Shown here: positions 37,997 to 51,084 of the stretch, piece after piece
Position numbering within the stretch: position 1 is the stretch's first letter
Layout of the letters: each line of letters opens with the position of its first letter
Assembly (NCBI GenBank): GCA_026419775.2
Contig: JAOPGA020000651.1
Span: 62,001-126,000, forward strand
Source: Acrasis kona
Lineage: Eukaryota; Heterolobosea; Eutetramitea; Acrasida; Acrasidae
DNA: 64,000 bases
Direction of reading: 5' to 3'
Notes under the pieces: model-generated
Seen by the model: only the letters and a program-made list of their open reading frames with translations
Databases searched by the model: none
What the model was told of the DNA's origin: nothing
Position numbers and translations under genes: made by a program

Positions 37997-40900
37997 ATGT
38001 CATTTCAAGCGGAGTCCGGATATTATTTAACAATGAGGACAGGGCACAGTGTGCATGACTTCAGGCGTGCAATGGGGCAGGAGCTTCATTCATACGCGAG
38101 ACACTTTTGCATGAATGTTCAATCAGCAACACCCAATAATACACTTTTCACATTTCTTGGTGAACAGGGACAAGAACAGGAAGTTGTCACATTACATAAA
38201 TTCCATGCTATGGCCACTGCAATTGGAAACTATCTACGGAAGAACATAGACCGTAAAGACGACCACTTTAATGGAGTGTCGATTGGAGAGAGGGTTGTGA
38301 TCCTTTGCAATCCAGGACTGGAATTTATATCAGCTTTTATGGGATGCGCATATGAGCAAAATTGCGTGGCAGTTCCTTGCTATCCACCTCTAGGTAATTT
38401 CTAAAACCATTCAATCAATTCACTTCCATTTAGATGAAAAACATTTCGAAAACTTGTTTGGTATCATTAGAGATGCTCGAGCTAGCACCATTCTACTTGG
38501 TGCTGAGTTTTACAATCTGATTAAAGATTCAATACCAGACTTTGAAAAAGAGGTTGGACTAGATTATCCATTAAAGTGGTTGAATCTAGGAGATGTGCCC
38601 CACCTAACTCAAATGTTCAAAGTAGGAGATTATATACATTTACAAGAAGAGGTGGACTTTTATGTATGTGAACAAAAAGATATCAAAAAGAAGTAAGTTA
38701 TGGTTGCGAATGTTTTTATGACTTTGTTTAGTGTCATGTTCATTCAGTACACATCAGGAAGTACTGGAGAGCCCAAAGGAGTCGTAGTCACCCACGACAA
38801 CATCATGAAGCACCTGTTAGCAATATCAGAGAACTTTTCTGTACGTGATGGTGAAGTAAATGTCACCTGGTTACCCGCTTACCATGTACGTACATTATTA
38901 ATGACCCAATTTTAATGAAAACAGGACATGGGTCTTATTGGAAGCATATTAACAGCAATTGCTTTTGGTCAACACACTATTGTTATCAGCCCAATCTCAT
39001 TCATCAAAAAGCCAGAATTATGGCTACAAGCTGTTCACAAATACAAAGGCACAATTACAGGTGGTCCTAACTTTGCTTATGAGTATGTATCAAGTCGTGT
39101 CAAATCAGAGTATGATTTATCTTCCATGAAGGTTGCCTTCTGCGGAGCTGAACCTCTACGAGCGTCCACAATCAGAAAGTTTCAGGAGAAATTTCACATG
39201 AAGCCAACAGTGTGGAACACTTGCTATGGATTAGCAGAAGCATGTTTGATGGTGTCCGCAACAGTATGCTAGTTCATTTATACTTTAATTAATGTTTTTT
39301 CAGGCAATTGATAAGGAACCAGTTGTTCTATCAGTAGATCAAGATGAGCTTACATTAAACAACAATGTCAAGGAGACGAGTAATGATCAAAGCTTGGAGT
39401 TGGTTTCTTCTGGTGACATGATCCAAACAACAATCATTGTTGATCCAAATACTTTGACCACATTAGGAGATGACTGCGTAGGAGAGGTTTGGGTTAAAAG
39501 AAGCGATCAATCTCCATTAGGATACCTTTTCAACGAAAATCTCACAGAACAAATATTCTATGCAACACCAAAAGACATTTTAGATGACAGCAAGTACTTG
39601 AGAACTGGAGATTTAGGATTCCTAAGAGGAACAACATTATTCGTATGTGGTCGCATCAAGGGTATGTTTTCATTTTTCACACTTTATTAATTAATTCATA
39701 GATGTGATCATCGTGAACGGAAGAAACATTTATCCAACAGATATCGAATCAGCAGTAGATGACGTGGAAGGCATACGTCGTGGATGTGTCATCTCATTCG
39801 GTGTCACTGATCAAAAAAGTGGATCGGACCGCATTGTCGTTGTAACAGAAATCAAGGACGAAAAAACAGCAAACTTTGAAAAACTTCGTTCACAAGTATT
39901 CGAATCAATCACAAACTCAACTGGAACTTTTGTAAGCGAATTGATTTTTATTAAAATCAGAACCATGCCCAAAACAACCAGTGGCAAGGTCAAGAGATTC
40001 GATTGTAAGAAGGAATACTTGAGCGGAAAATTACAAATCATAAACCAAACGTTAAACGAGCAAAAAAACATTGCTCCATCACAACCATCGACATTACCAT
40101 CCGATCAAATTCTTACATTAATTATGGAATCAATGAAGAATGTAATTGGAAATGAACACATTGATCCAAACGTACCATTCATGGAACAAGGATTAGATTC
40201 AATCAAGAGTGCACAATTAATTTCACAATTATCAACATTTATGAAACAAGAATTACCAATCACGATCTTCTTCAAACATCCATCTCCATCTCTCCTATCT
40301 CAACATTTATCAAAATTACAATTCTCACCATCACCACCCATCATCACCAATCATCATTCCAATTCACAAGAATCAAAATCAAATTTAATTTCAATCGTTG
40401 GAGCTAGTTGTAGATTACCCAATCAATTAAACACCCCCGAAAAGTTTTTCGAATTCCTCAAATCATCACGAAGAGTCATTCCCACCCAAAATGTAAATTA
40501 CATTTCTGATGAAGAATTATATTCATTCGATTCTTCATTCTTCAAAATGTCAGGCAGGGAAATTTCATGTACGGATCCTCAACAACGATTGTTATTGACG
40601 CTCACTTACGAAGCATTACAAGATGCAAACATTCCATCACGATCCATCATGGGCCAAAATGTATGTGTATTCGTCGGTTGTTCCAGCAGAGATTACCTGC
40701 TCGGTGATTCCATTCAAATCCATTCCGCAACAGGATCGGGCATCAGCATGTTGGCCAATCGCATTAGTTATCATTTTGATTGGACCGGTAAAAGTATGGT
40801 AATTGATACCGCATGTAGTAGTTCCTTGGTTGCTCTTTCCGAAGCGGTCGATTATCTTCGCGAAAATCAAAATGTCGAATATGCAATCGTTGCAGGTGTC

Positions 40901-43900
40901 AACGTGTGTCGATTACAATCCATAACGGATGCCCTTCGTAAGGCCAATTTCCTAGGTGATTGTAAAGTGTTCGATAAAGATGCCGATGGTTACGTCAGGG
41001 GAGAAGGTGCAATTGTTTTGATTTTACAACGAAATTCTAAAAATAGAATTTATTGTAACGTCATCGGAAATCAAGTCAACCAAGACGGAAAAAGCAATGG
41101 CATCACTGCACCTAACCCAAACAGCCAAAAACAAGTCATCATCAATTCGAATCAAAACGTCATTCCACAATACATCGAAACGCATGGAACGGGCACGAGA
41201 TTAGGAGATCCCATCGAAGTAGAAGTTTTGAGAGAAACATTCCCGGGGGTCATGATCGGAAGCGTCAAATCTAATTTGGGACATTTGGAGGGATGTGCAG
41301 GATTGTTAGGTGTGTTGAAAACAATGTTAATGATACATCACGGAGAGATGGTACCGACCGTCAATCTCAAAACTTTGAATCCTTTAATTCGATGGGATCA
41401 CATCAAACCAGTGATGCAACTTTCGAAATGGAAAGATGAAATTAGAATCGGTGGGGTCAGTAGTTTTGGATATGGAGGAACCAATGCACACGTTACATTA
41501 CAATCATCATCTTTACATTTAAATGGAAATGTCGATGATGAAAATGATGATGAAAATGAAGAATTCCCAATCATGTTGAGCGCAGTTACAGAAAAGAGCT
41601 TGAGAGATTTGAACGAACGAACCATGACATTCATCAAGGATTCGAATCACAAAATGTCACATTTGAGCGCATCTCTTTTACAAAATCGAGATCATTTCCC
41701 TCAACATAAAATTTGTAACATTGTGAATCAAAAAGGAATCGTTACGCACGCTGGTCAATTCACAAATCACGCCACCACTTCAAATCAAAATTCAAGATTA
41801 ATACTCGTATTTCCTGGTCAAGGCAAAAGAGATGCAACGAAGGCATGTAATCAAATCAAAAATAATGTATTCAATCAAACATTCGATTCGATCGAATCTC
41901 AATTCCAAACCTTGGATTCATCCATTCAATTACGAAGAGTACTCAACGATGATGATTTAACCAATCACGATTTGTTACATGCTCAATTATTAATTTTCAC
42001 ATGTCAAATTGCATTACATCAAATGTTATTCAAGCACATACAAAAACCAATCGATGGAGTGATCGGACATTCCATGGGCGAAATTAGCGCTGCGGTCGTT
42101 AGCAATAAAATCTCATTACAAGATGCCATTCGAATCGTTTATTACCGAGCAAAGGTTTTACAAAAAATAGAAGGAAATGGAAAAATGATTATTGCTAGAA
42201 TGACGAAATTAGAATGGGAAGATTTACGATTCGAATTTGGAAATGTAGCGGCGATCAATTCAGAAAAATCGATCACCTTGAGCGGATCCATTTCAGAAAT
42301 GGATCAAATCAAATCCAAATTGGACCAAATTGGAATTTCGAATCAATTCCTAGACGTCAACACTGCGTTCCATTCCAATCAAATCGAACCGCTTTATCAA
42401 GAATTCATCGATTCCATTTCCAACATTTCTACCAATTCTTCATCAAATATAAAATTCTATTCAACCACACATGGTATCGATCATGATCAAGTGCTGGATG
42501 CAAAATATTGGTTCGATAATATGAGAAATACAGTTTTATTTAATGACGCGCTCGATAGAATTATGAATCAGCAACAATGTACAACAATCATGATTGAAAT
42601 GTCACCTCGTGAATTACTCTCTCCAATGATTCGTTTGAAAAAACCTCGTTCGAATTCTTCACGTCATTACGTAACATGTGCTTATCGAGGTGGATTACTT
42701 CGTACGTTGGGCGATTTATACGAATGGAACGTACCCATTGATTGGGTTCCTTTTGTAAAATCAAATTTGAAATCGAATGGAATCGAATTACCAAAATATA
42801 CATTCGATATGATTGAATACAAGGTGAAATCATGGTCACAACAACAACCAGGTTCTTTAAAATCTTCACATTCTCAAATCAAAATGGTTCAATTTGGAAA
42901 TGAATTAGAAATTTTGTGTGGAATTTATGTCAAATTGGCACTTGATCAAATCAATGATTCATCAAGTATACACCCATCTCAAATGCTTCTTTATCAACAT
43001 TTGAAGAATTATCCAATTCCATCGACTTCAATCACGTTAAATGATCAATTATCAAAATTAAGATTGAATTATCAAAACGATTATCAAAACGAAATAACAT
43101 TTGCCATTCGTTGCGGATCTCTTTTACAAAAAGTACTGATTGGAGAATTAACTCCTCATCAAGTATTATTCCCAGATGGTGATTTCACGAACGCAGAACA
43201 ATTATACGAAACATCATCGCTTTCACAAATTTATAATCAACACATTAAACAATTCATTTCTACATTTTCCAAATGGAATCCAAATGGTAACATTTTGGAA
43301 ATTGGAGCAGGAACGGGCGGATTGACGAGTCACGTTTTAAAAGCATTAAATAATCGATACCAAGAATATACATTCACCGACATTAGTAAATTATTCCTCA
43401 ACAGAGCCAAATTGAAATTTTCGAAAATGAATCAAAAAATGAATTATCAATTATTAAATGTAGAAAATGAATTCGATCGAATTGATGTCAATCATGATTT
43501 GATCATTGCAGCAAATGTAATTCATGCCACCAAATTGGACCGATCGATTCCTTACTTGGTTAAATTAATCGGAGAGAATAATGTTTTGATCATGTTGGAA
43601 GTAACGCGTCCAATGTTATTTTTGGACATTACTTTTGGATTGACCGATGGATGGTGGAGAAGAGATCAACATCCATTATTATCTTTTGAATCATGGAAAT
43701 TGAAATTAAGCGAGCATGATTTGAAAGTCGAGAAATTAAACGATCGGATCGAATTCCAATCGGTCATGATCATAACGAGCAAAAAGAATCAAAAGATTGA
43801 TGATTTGATACGTAATGTAAATCATGTAATCGATCATCAAGATGATGAAATTAATGTCGATTCATCACAAAATGGTCAAAATCATCATCATCATGAGAAG

Positions 43901-45478
43901 AATAATAATGGATTGATTCGATCCAATTTGGAAGAATTTGAAATTTCAAAATTAGATTGGAACCAATCGTCGCCAACTCAAATCAAATCCATTTTGAATC
44001 AATCCATTTCCAAAATCATTCATCAAACGCTCGATTTACAAAATGATTTGATCGTCGATCCATCAACATCTCTGAGTGCTTATGGAATGGATTCGTTATT
44101 AGGATTAGAATTACGTAACATTTTAAATCAACAATTTCAAATCAACATCAAATTAAAAGATTTGATAAACAATGAAGGAATTGTTTCCATCGATGCGTTA
44201 TCTACCATCATCATCGAATGTCATAATCGATCACATCCATCATCCATCGAATCGAATTCAAATCATGACGATGATCATAACAATATATACATGAATATGG
44301 GTGGTACCAATCCACAAAGAAATTTCGATCCATCATCTTTGACATCAAATCAAAAAAATGATGAAAATTTAATCAAGATTCAAATGGAAAGAAATCAATC
44401 GAATGAAGCATGTATATTATCGATGGGAACGAGTCTTCCAGAAAATCAATACACGCAATTAGAAATGGCCAATCACGCATCAAAATATTACCAATTAGAT
44501 TCGACGCTCCATTCCAAATTACACAAAGTATATCAATCAAGTAACATTCGAACTCGTCATTCGGTGATGGATTTCGATCAATTAAATTATTCCCAATTAG
44601 ATACATTTACATCTCGAAATGAAATTTATGAAATTCACAGCACCAAATTAGCGGTCGCTAGTTGTAAAGAGGCCATTAGAAAGTGGGGAGGTGACGTCAA
44701 ACAAATCACTCACGTTGTAAGCGTGTCAACCACGGGTCAAAAAATTCCAGGAATCGAATTTGAATTGGTTCAATTATTAAATTTAAAACACGACGTGCAG
44801 AGAGTGGCCATCAATTTCATGGGTTGCTTCGGTGCGATGCCTGGTTTAAAAACAGCAAATGCATTCGCGAGAGAGAATCCAAATCATCGAGTGCTGTTGG
44901 TTTGTACCGAAATTTGTAGCACGCATATCGAAAAGGAAGCCACGATGGAAAATTTCGTGAGCAGCGCTATTTTTGCGGACGGTAGTGGTGCCGCCATTAT
45001 TGGTCAACCTAATCCACAATTTGAATTTGAAAATCCAAAGTATAGAATTGTGAAATTCTCTAGTTATGCGGTGGCCGATAGTATGGATAAAATGTACTGG
45101 AAGGTGACTGATAAGGGATGGAGATTGGGATTGTCGAGAGAAATTCCAGATTTGATTTTTGATAATTTGTATTCGTTCTTGACTCAGTTATTATCGTATG
45201 ATGCCAATCAATTAAAGAGATTGGATTGTGATTGGAGTTTGCACCCTGGAGGAAAAGCCATTCTGGTGGCCATCGAGAATGCGTTGGGATTATCCAAACA
45301 ACAAACCAATTGTTCTTGGGATGTGATGAGTAGGTGTGGTAACATGTCGAGTGCTACCATCATGTTTGTGTTGGAACAAATGTGTGACAAGGTGGAACAA
45401 AAGAGCAAGTATAATTGTTGTATGGTGTTTGGACCTGGATTGACCATCGAGGGATGTGTTTTGGAAAAATATGAATAA
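37997..45478 (+). CDS. Hybrid polyketide synthase: FAAL-ACP-KS-AT-cMT-ACP-type III PKS
   Basis: Six exons (37997-38393, 38434-38692, 38732-38885, 38925-39263, 39304-39661, 39702-45478; introns 39-40 nt) give 2427 residues. Residues about 10-620 are a fatty acyl-AMP ligase: FIQYTSGSTGEPKG, AYHDMGLIG and GRIKDVIIVNGRNIYPTDIE. ACP1 has phosphopantetheine Ser669 (GLDSIKS). The ketosynthase (about 730-1105) has Cys874 in DTACSSS, HGTGT and SNLGHLEG. The acyltransferase (about 1200-1490) has Ser1293 in GHSMGE. A C-methyltransferase shows LEIGAGTGGLT at about 1701-1711. ACP2 has Ser1967 (GMDSLLGLEL). A complete type III (chalcone synthase-like) PKS fills about 2070-2427 with the triad Cys2211 (MGCFGAM), His2350 (SLHPGG) and Asn2383 (RCGNMS). 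No ketoreductase, dehydratase or enoylreductase motif is seen. By analogy with dictyostelid Steely enzymes it should load a fatty acid, extend and methylate it, then cyclise it. Confidence 0.92.
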
Positions 45479-45491
45479 AATTAATTTTGTT

Positions 45492-48400
45492 TTATTTACA
45501 TGCGTAATTGAAGAAGGTCATTTCTTGATCAATGTCGTCTCCTATTCTTGACTTGTTCGTGTCCCACCATTTGATTAAGTTTCTGTACACTCCAATGTAG
45601 AGGGGTTGTTTGGTCCTCATGGATTCATCTCTCACGTGGCATGCGATTGCATTAAAGGTTTCCTTCCAGAGAGGTATTTGATTGTCCTGAATGTACTTTA
45701 ACCAATCGCTGGACATTTTTGTTACAAATCGTAACCATGAGGTACATAACTGAGCTTTTTGGTCGACATGATGTATGGCGTTGTAAAAATCAATTTTATG
45801 TAAAAATTCATCATGACTGGAAAAGATGTAGTTGAGCCCACTTTTCAAATCAATTAAATTTTGTTGTTCTACGTCACCTAATGCAGTGAATAGGGGCCAT
45901 TGTTGTGAATCATCAACTAGACCCAATAAATAACGAACATATAAACTTAATTCGGGAATGTAGACTAGACAAGCACCAGCAACATATTCTAACAAATCAA
46001 CAATATAAGCCTTTGTGGAGATGAATACTGTGGAGCCTAAACTTACATCATCTCTACATGTAATCAGTGTGTCTGCTTTTCTGTTTTCATCAAAATAAAG
46101 AGTAACTGCACAATATTGTAAACAAGCATCAAATAACGTAATGAGAAAAGCAGTAGCACTGGCAACATTTTCTTTTTGCTTTCTCATTGAGTTGACAGCA
46201 GTAATAACACACACTATACGTTCCTTTATGGTATCTCTTGATAGCTTTAATTTTACAATTTCACTCCATGCATTTTTAGATCCAGAATCAAACACACTGG
46301 CATGGTATAAATGGATACTAGAATCAAACAATGCTAGCGCAGTCAGAGTCGGATCGCTCATAATCTGGCTTTCAAGGATAGACTGGTTGTGATTGGACTC
46401 ATCATAGCAAGTACACAAAACGCCAATCAATTGAGTAAAAGTATCGCATAGAGGTTTTGTAATTTTTTTATGGACAGAAACATCAAAGCCAAAATACGTA
46501 TTTGTGGTCATTGTAATTATCTTTTCAAAAAATGGCCAATTCCTTGCCAACGTGACTGCAAATAATGGCACTGATTTGATGAATTTATTTGGTTTCAAAT
46601 CACCACAGCAAACAATTAAAGAACGTAATATGGAAGTTATGAAAGTATTACAGTGAGGATACAAACAATTATGTGCACAAATTAATTCATATGTGATTTT
46701 TAAAATATTTTGTTCTTCTAGTTTTGATTTACCACCAGTTAACAACAAACCAACAGGCATTTTGTTTACAATATTATAAAAATGATAAAGAACAAACTGA
46801 GCAGTGCTAATATCAATTTGAAGAGATAAGTTTGAGTGGTGAGTTACAAATAATTCCTTAATCATAATTTTAGCAATCCAAATTGGATCGTCTACATTCA
46901 AACTAGTCAACTCAACACATATATTTAATATTATGTTGGTGAAGGTACACACTGCATCATTTTTACAGTACTTTGAATCTGCATCACGTAGAGTAGTATT
47001 TTTACAACAATAAATCATAAACGATACCAAATTGGTTAATAAATGTGTGACTAATTCTCTTAATGAACCATTACATTCCATTGCCAAATATTCGTCTTGT
47101 AATTTGGAAAGATATATATTGTGTTGATAATGAATGATTTGGTCACATTTAGATGAGATGATTAATTCACATTTAACCCATTCAGATAAGCATAATTCTT
47201 TCATATTCAAAAGAACATGCTTTGCAGGATGTTTGCTGGACTCTCCAAATAAATTCTCAAATTGATCCAGAATGACATCAATTTCAGAAATCGCTTGTCT
47301 ATCGGATAACAAAGACGAAGGAGCGGTAATAATGTCACTGCTGCTACTATCGAATATTTGAGAACAGGACTGTGCTGGACTTTGGTTGACCAACAATGTT
47401 GATTGCAAATCGTCAAAATAAAACTTTTGATTTCGACATTTATCCCACATCCATCTCATTTTTGATAACAAGATTTCAGGGAAAGAGGCATGTGGCACAA
47501 AATCAACATAACAAAGACAATAAGCTGCAAAGGACAATCCATGGGATATGCTTTTTGGATAGAATTCCTTTACAATTGATCCTACTAGTGACACACTCGA
47601 ACAAGCAAAGAATCTACTCAGAAAAATTACATGTTGGTACGATTTAGAATGCTCATCTTGCTGATCCATCACTTTCAATACACATTCTCGTATTTGACTA
47701 TTTAAAACAACAAAAAAAGGAGAGATGATACCATCATACAATGATTGTATCATGTGGTGACTAGATTGTTCTAATTTATTTACAATTTGATAAAATGTTT
47801 CCAAAATATTTTGAACAAATAACAATAACGTATGTTCATCTATTGTAGATTGAAAGGATTGGACAGGTGAAGAAATTAATTTTTTGATCTTCTCAGCCAA
47901 TTCAACAGATTCTGATTTTATTGAATGAAATTGCTCAATCATTGTTTTTTGATCAAAAAGATTTAAACAATTCATGAGATCTTTTAAAGATTGATCAAAT
48001 CGATCCAACAAATCACCCAAACAAATATGTTCTTCTTGTTCAACATCCTGAACTTCAATAACAAGATCGTCATCAACAGTAATGACCTCTGATTTTTTAT
48101 TTTTTATTTTTTCAATTTCGGAAATAAACCGTGTAACGTCCTGTTCAGGAATTACATTGCGGCTAACAAGTTCTTGTAAAAAATTTATTTTAATTTCTTG
48201 GAATTCTTTTTTATCAAACAAAAGAAGAGTGGGAAGGATGTGGTCACATAACCAAGTCTTTTGCAAGAACTGCGCATTCATGACTTTGATGGGAATTTTT
48301 CCATTTTTAGAATACTCAACTAGAATGTTCTCAACTTGGTTTTCATAATCACGAGACAAGGATGTATTGTGGACACTAAATGATGTCATGGATTTACTTA

Positions 48401-49906
48401 AGCCATCCAGATTTTGACCCATTTGGGTTAATTTCTTTTTAGCCAAACGATACCAATCAACAAGATTATTTTTATAAAATGCATGTTCAAGGATGGATTG
48501 TTGAGTTTTAATGTGCTGACTGGAACGATCTTGAGAAATCATATCAACCAACACTTTTCCTACAAATTCGGCATCTCTTTTTAATTCCTTCTTGGAAATG
48601 TGTTTTAATGGAAAGAAACAATACAAAACGTATTCTCGTATCCAAATCTCATAATTCCTGAAGGCTTCTTGTGACCTCCTATCTTGTAATAAATGTCTAG
48701 CCAGAAGGATGCAAATGATCAAAGGTTGGTGATATTGGTTCTTGACACAATTTGATGTGAAGTGAGTCAGTATTGAACTGGAGTGCTGTATCGGAATTAC
48801 TTTCAAAAGAGGTAACATTACATCCCAATTACACTTTTAAAAAGTTATTAAAATAAAAGAAATGTAGCACAAACGTTTTTTGATGTAATGAATTGTATGA
48901 TTAAATCAACTAGCGTGGAGTAGTTCGGAAATAAATTTGTAAAGTGATTTAATAGGTCTTGGACTGGTGGTGATGTGTTAAAGTTGAGTGGATAGTCAAA
49001 TAAATGTAAAAGATTGTCATTTTCATTAACATTCTGATGTATCAATAAAATGTTACTTTCTGCTATTCCGAATTCCTTTTTCTCGGAAGCATCGTCCTGA
49101 TCCATCAGTATGATTAAAAGTTTGTCATATACAGTTGCGTATGTGTTACATTGTTCCGACTGTGTATCTGTATTTAAATGTAAACTCCAACTTCGAAGTT
49201 CGTTTAAAACTAATGGCACAGATTTGTAATTATGTGAAATGTATTCTAGAAAGCAACGAACAACTTTGTCACTTGATTGTTTGAAAGCATCAAAAATGTG
49301 TGCGATCGTTGTTTCCACTTTTTGCGTTTTTAGGTATAAGCCCAACGTGATTGTTTGTCGGTCCACTAAAATCTGCAATACGTCAGCAGGGAGCTCATTA
49401 GAGTCAAACCGTGTTAAGTGCTTGGTAAAATGTCTTCTTGAAAACTCGTGTGTTAAATCCAGCTCGTCTATAACGTCACAAAGTAAATTTATCTACCCCG
49501 TTAGAGATCATTAGTTTAAAATGGTTACCTGTTTTGACACTTTGTTTTCATCTATATTTGCCCTCCTTATCAGAACTATTTTTTCTGATAATATAATCGA
49601 ATAAAATATAGATACGTCGATGTCTTCCTTCTTTTCAGATTTGTGTGAACGTAGCAAGTCATGCAATGTACTTATCGCCTTGAAGCGGTCGGATATATCA
49701 ATCGCGTCAATTTGTTCGGAATCAACGTAAAGCGTAGGTACTAACGAATCGTCGCTACCTTCTGTCTGCAAATCGACCTCTCCAAAGTCAGGAAGAGATA
49801 AACCTTGTTGGGACAAATTTTGAGAAAATTCATCTTCTCGAAGAAAATCGTCATTAATTTGCAGTTTTTTGTCCTTCTTTCTTCTCTTGAAGGGAGGTTC
49901 ACGCAT
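45492..49906 (-). CDS. FANCA: Fanconi anaemia complementation group A protein homologue
   Basis: Three exons (49529-49906, 48875-49492, 45492-48833), introns 36 and 41 nt, encode 1445 residues, almost the length of human FANCA (1455). The clearest similarity is about residues 470-580. There DWYRLAKKKLTQMGQNLDGL, then the VENILVEYSKNGKIPIKVM block and the LCDHILPTLL block follow the human order of a DYISLAKTRL segment, VEKAIMVFEHTGNIPVTVM and VSHFLPALL. The N-terminus starts with a basic cluster (FKRRKKDKK) that could be a nuclear signal. FANCA is a helical-repeat scaffold of the FA core complex that helps monoubiquitinate FANCD2/FANCI at DNA interstrand crosslinks. The rest is divergent. It converges on the PKS with 13 bp between stops. 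Confidence 0.78.
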
Positions 49907-49959
49907 GTTCCAGAGTAAAGACGAATTATAAGACCAGATTTATTGTAATAATTAAAACA

Positions 49960-51035
49960 TTAGTAAACCCGTTTGTATCTCTTTTTGAACTTTTCTAATA
50001 ACTTCTCGTCTGACGATACTTCCTTACGTCTTAACGAAGACATTGATGTTTGCTTCTCAAAGTTCTCTTCCTCGCTTCCATCATCATCGTCTTGATAATC
50101 TTCCTCTTCTTCCTCCTGCCTTTCTAATTCTTCTTTTAGACCCTCATAAGATTGCAATTGCTCTTGAATGTACCGTTTATGATGCATGTTATAATTACTA
50201 TTAAAGTTTTGAGATAAAAGTGATTCATCTTGATGTTGTTTTTCTCTTGCTTCTCTCGCTAACCGTTGCTTGAGTTTTTCTGTTTCCTCAATGTTTCTAA
50301 TCTTGTATTCTATTGGAAGAGGAACCTCAAGAATACCGCCACTAAGAATTTGACTTCTTTCGTCCTCTATTGTCAAATCATCACCGTTCTTTGACTTGCT
50401 ACTACTCTTCTTCTTCTTCAAATCACCATCAACATCCTCTTTGAAGAGTGATACGTTTACTTTAAGATGTGCTGGTATTTTGAAAATGTCAGAATTGTTC
50501 AGTTCAGACTCAAACCTCGAGTCATTTTCTGGCTGGTTTTTGCTAAATCCCTTTTTTTTCAGCTCATTTTCTACAAATTCCTCCCTTTTAGAGTCAGTCA
50601 AGATTTTCTGCTGTGTCCTTACATTTTAACGTCAACTTCTGATTTACTTTGCGATGTAAACTGTGTTTCGTTGAAAAGATCACTGGGGTCTTTTCCTTGG
50701 TAATTGTCCTCTCTTGCAACTAAACCCCCTTTTGTACCGCCATATAAAATGTTTGTCGTTTCTGCCTCTCTTTTTCTTTTCCTGACAAGACGTTCCTGCT
50801 CTGCTACAAGAGAGCCCGTTCTTGAACCTATTATTTTAACTCCATGAGCGCGTGAGCGACCTTTTTGTTTGAGTTTTGCAAGCTCGATATTGGTAGTTAC
50901 GTCGTGTTTTAAGGCTTCGAGGACAACAGGGTTACTGTTTTGTAAGTTATTTAGTGTTAAAATATCCTCTTCCTCCTCATCTTGCGTTGTTGTTTTTGTC
51001 CTTTGCGTGGCTCTGGCTACCCTCTTCTTTATCAT
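49960..51035 (-). CDS. TLS1/C9orf78 (HCA59) family protein
   Basis: Two exons (50623-51035, 49960-50584) joined over a 38-nt intron give 345 residues. The splice creates VDVKMEEFVENELKKKG, matching the family's D-x-x-M-x-KYIE-x-ELKK motif. The second exon carries the other hallmarks: SQILSGGILEVPLPIEYKI with RNIEETEKLKQRL, then NFNSNYNMHHKRYIQEQL, and a C-terminal EKFKKRYKR. Yeast Tls1 and human C9orf78 bind the U5 snRNP helicase Brr2 and influence splicing, in yeast of shelterin transcripts. The acidic DDDDGSEEENFE tract and Lys runs are usual. Start at the first ATG, 49 bp from a divergent gene. In a genome full of tiny introns, spliceosome factors like this and HTATSF1 below are worth comparing with relatives. 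Confidence 0.88.
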
Positions 51036-51084
51036 ATTTGAAGTTTAGTTGAATGTTCATTATTGTAATTGGGACCGAAGAAAC
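51036..51084. promoter_or_regulatory. 49-bp divergent intergenic region (shared promoter)
   Basis: Start codons of TLS1 (minus) and the next plus-strand gene are 49 bp apart. No TATA element is visible. The two transcripts probably share a nucleosome-free region. Confidence 0.5.

Noticed and set aside
44400-45478. Type III PKS as a separate downstream gene
   Set aside because: It is in one uninterrupted frame with the ACP and the rest of the PKS, with no intron, stop or promoter-like gap between them.
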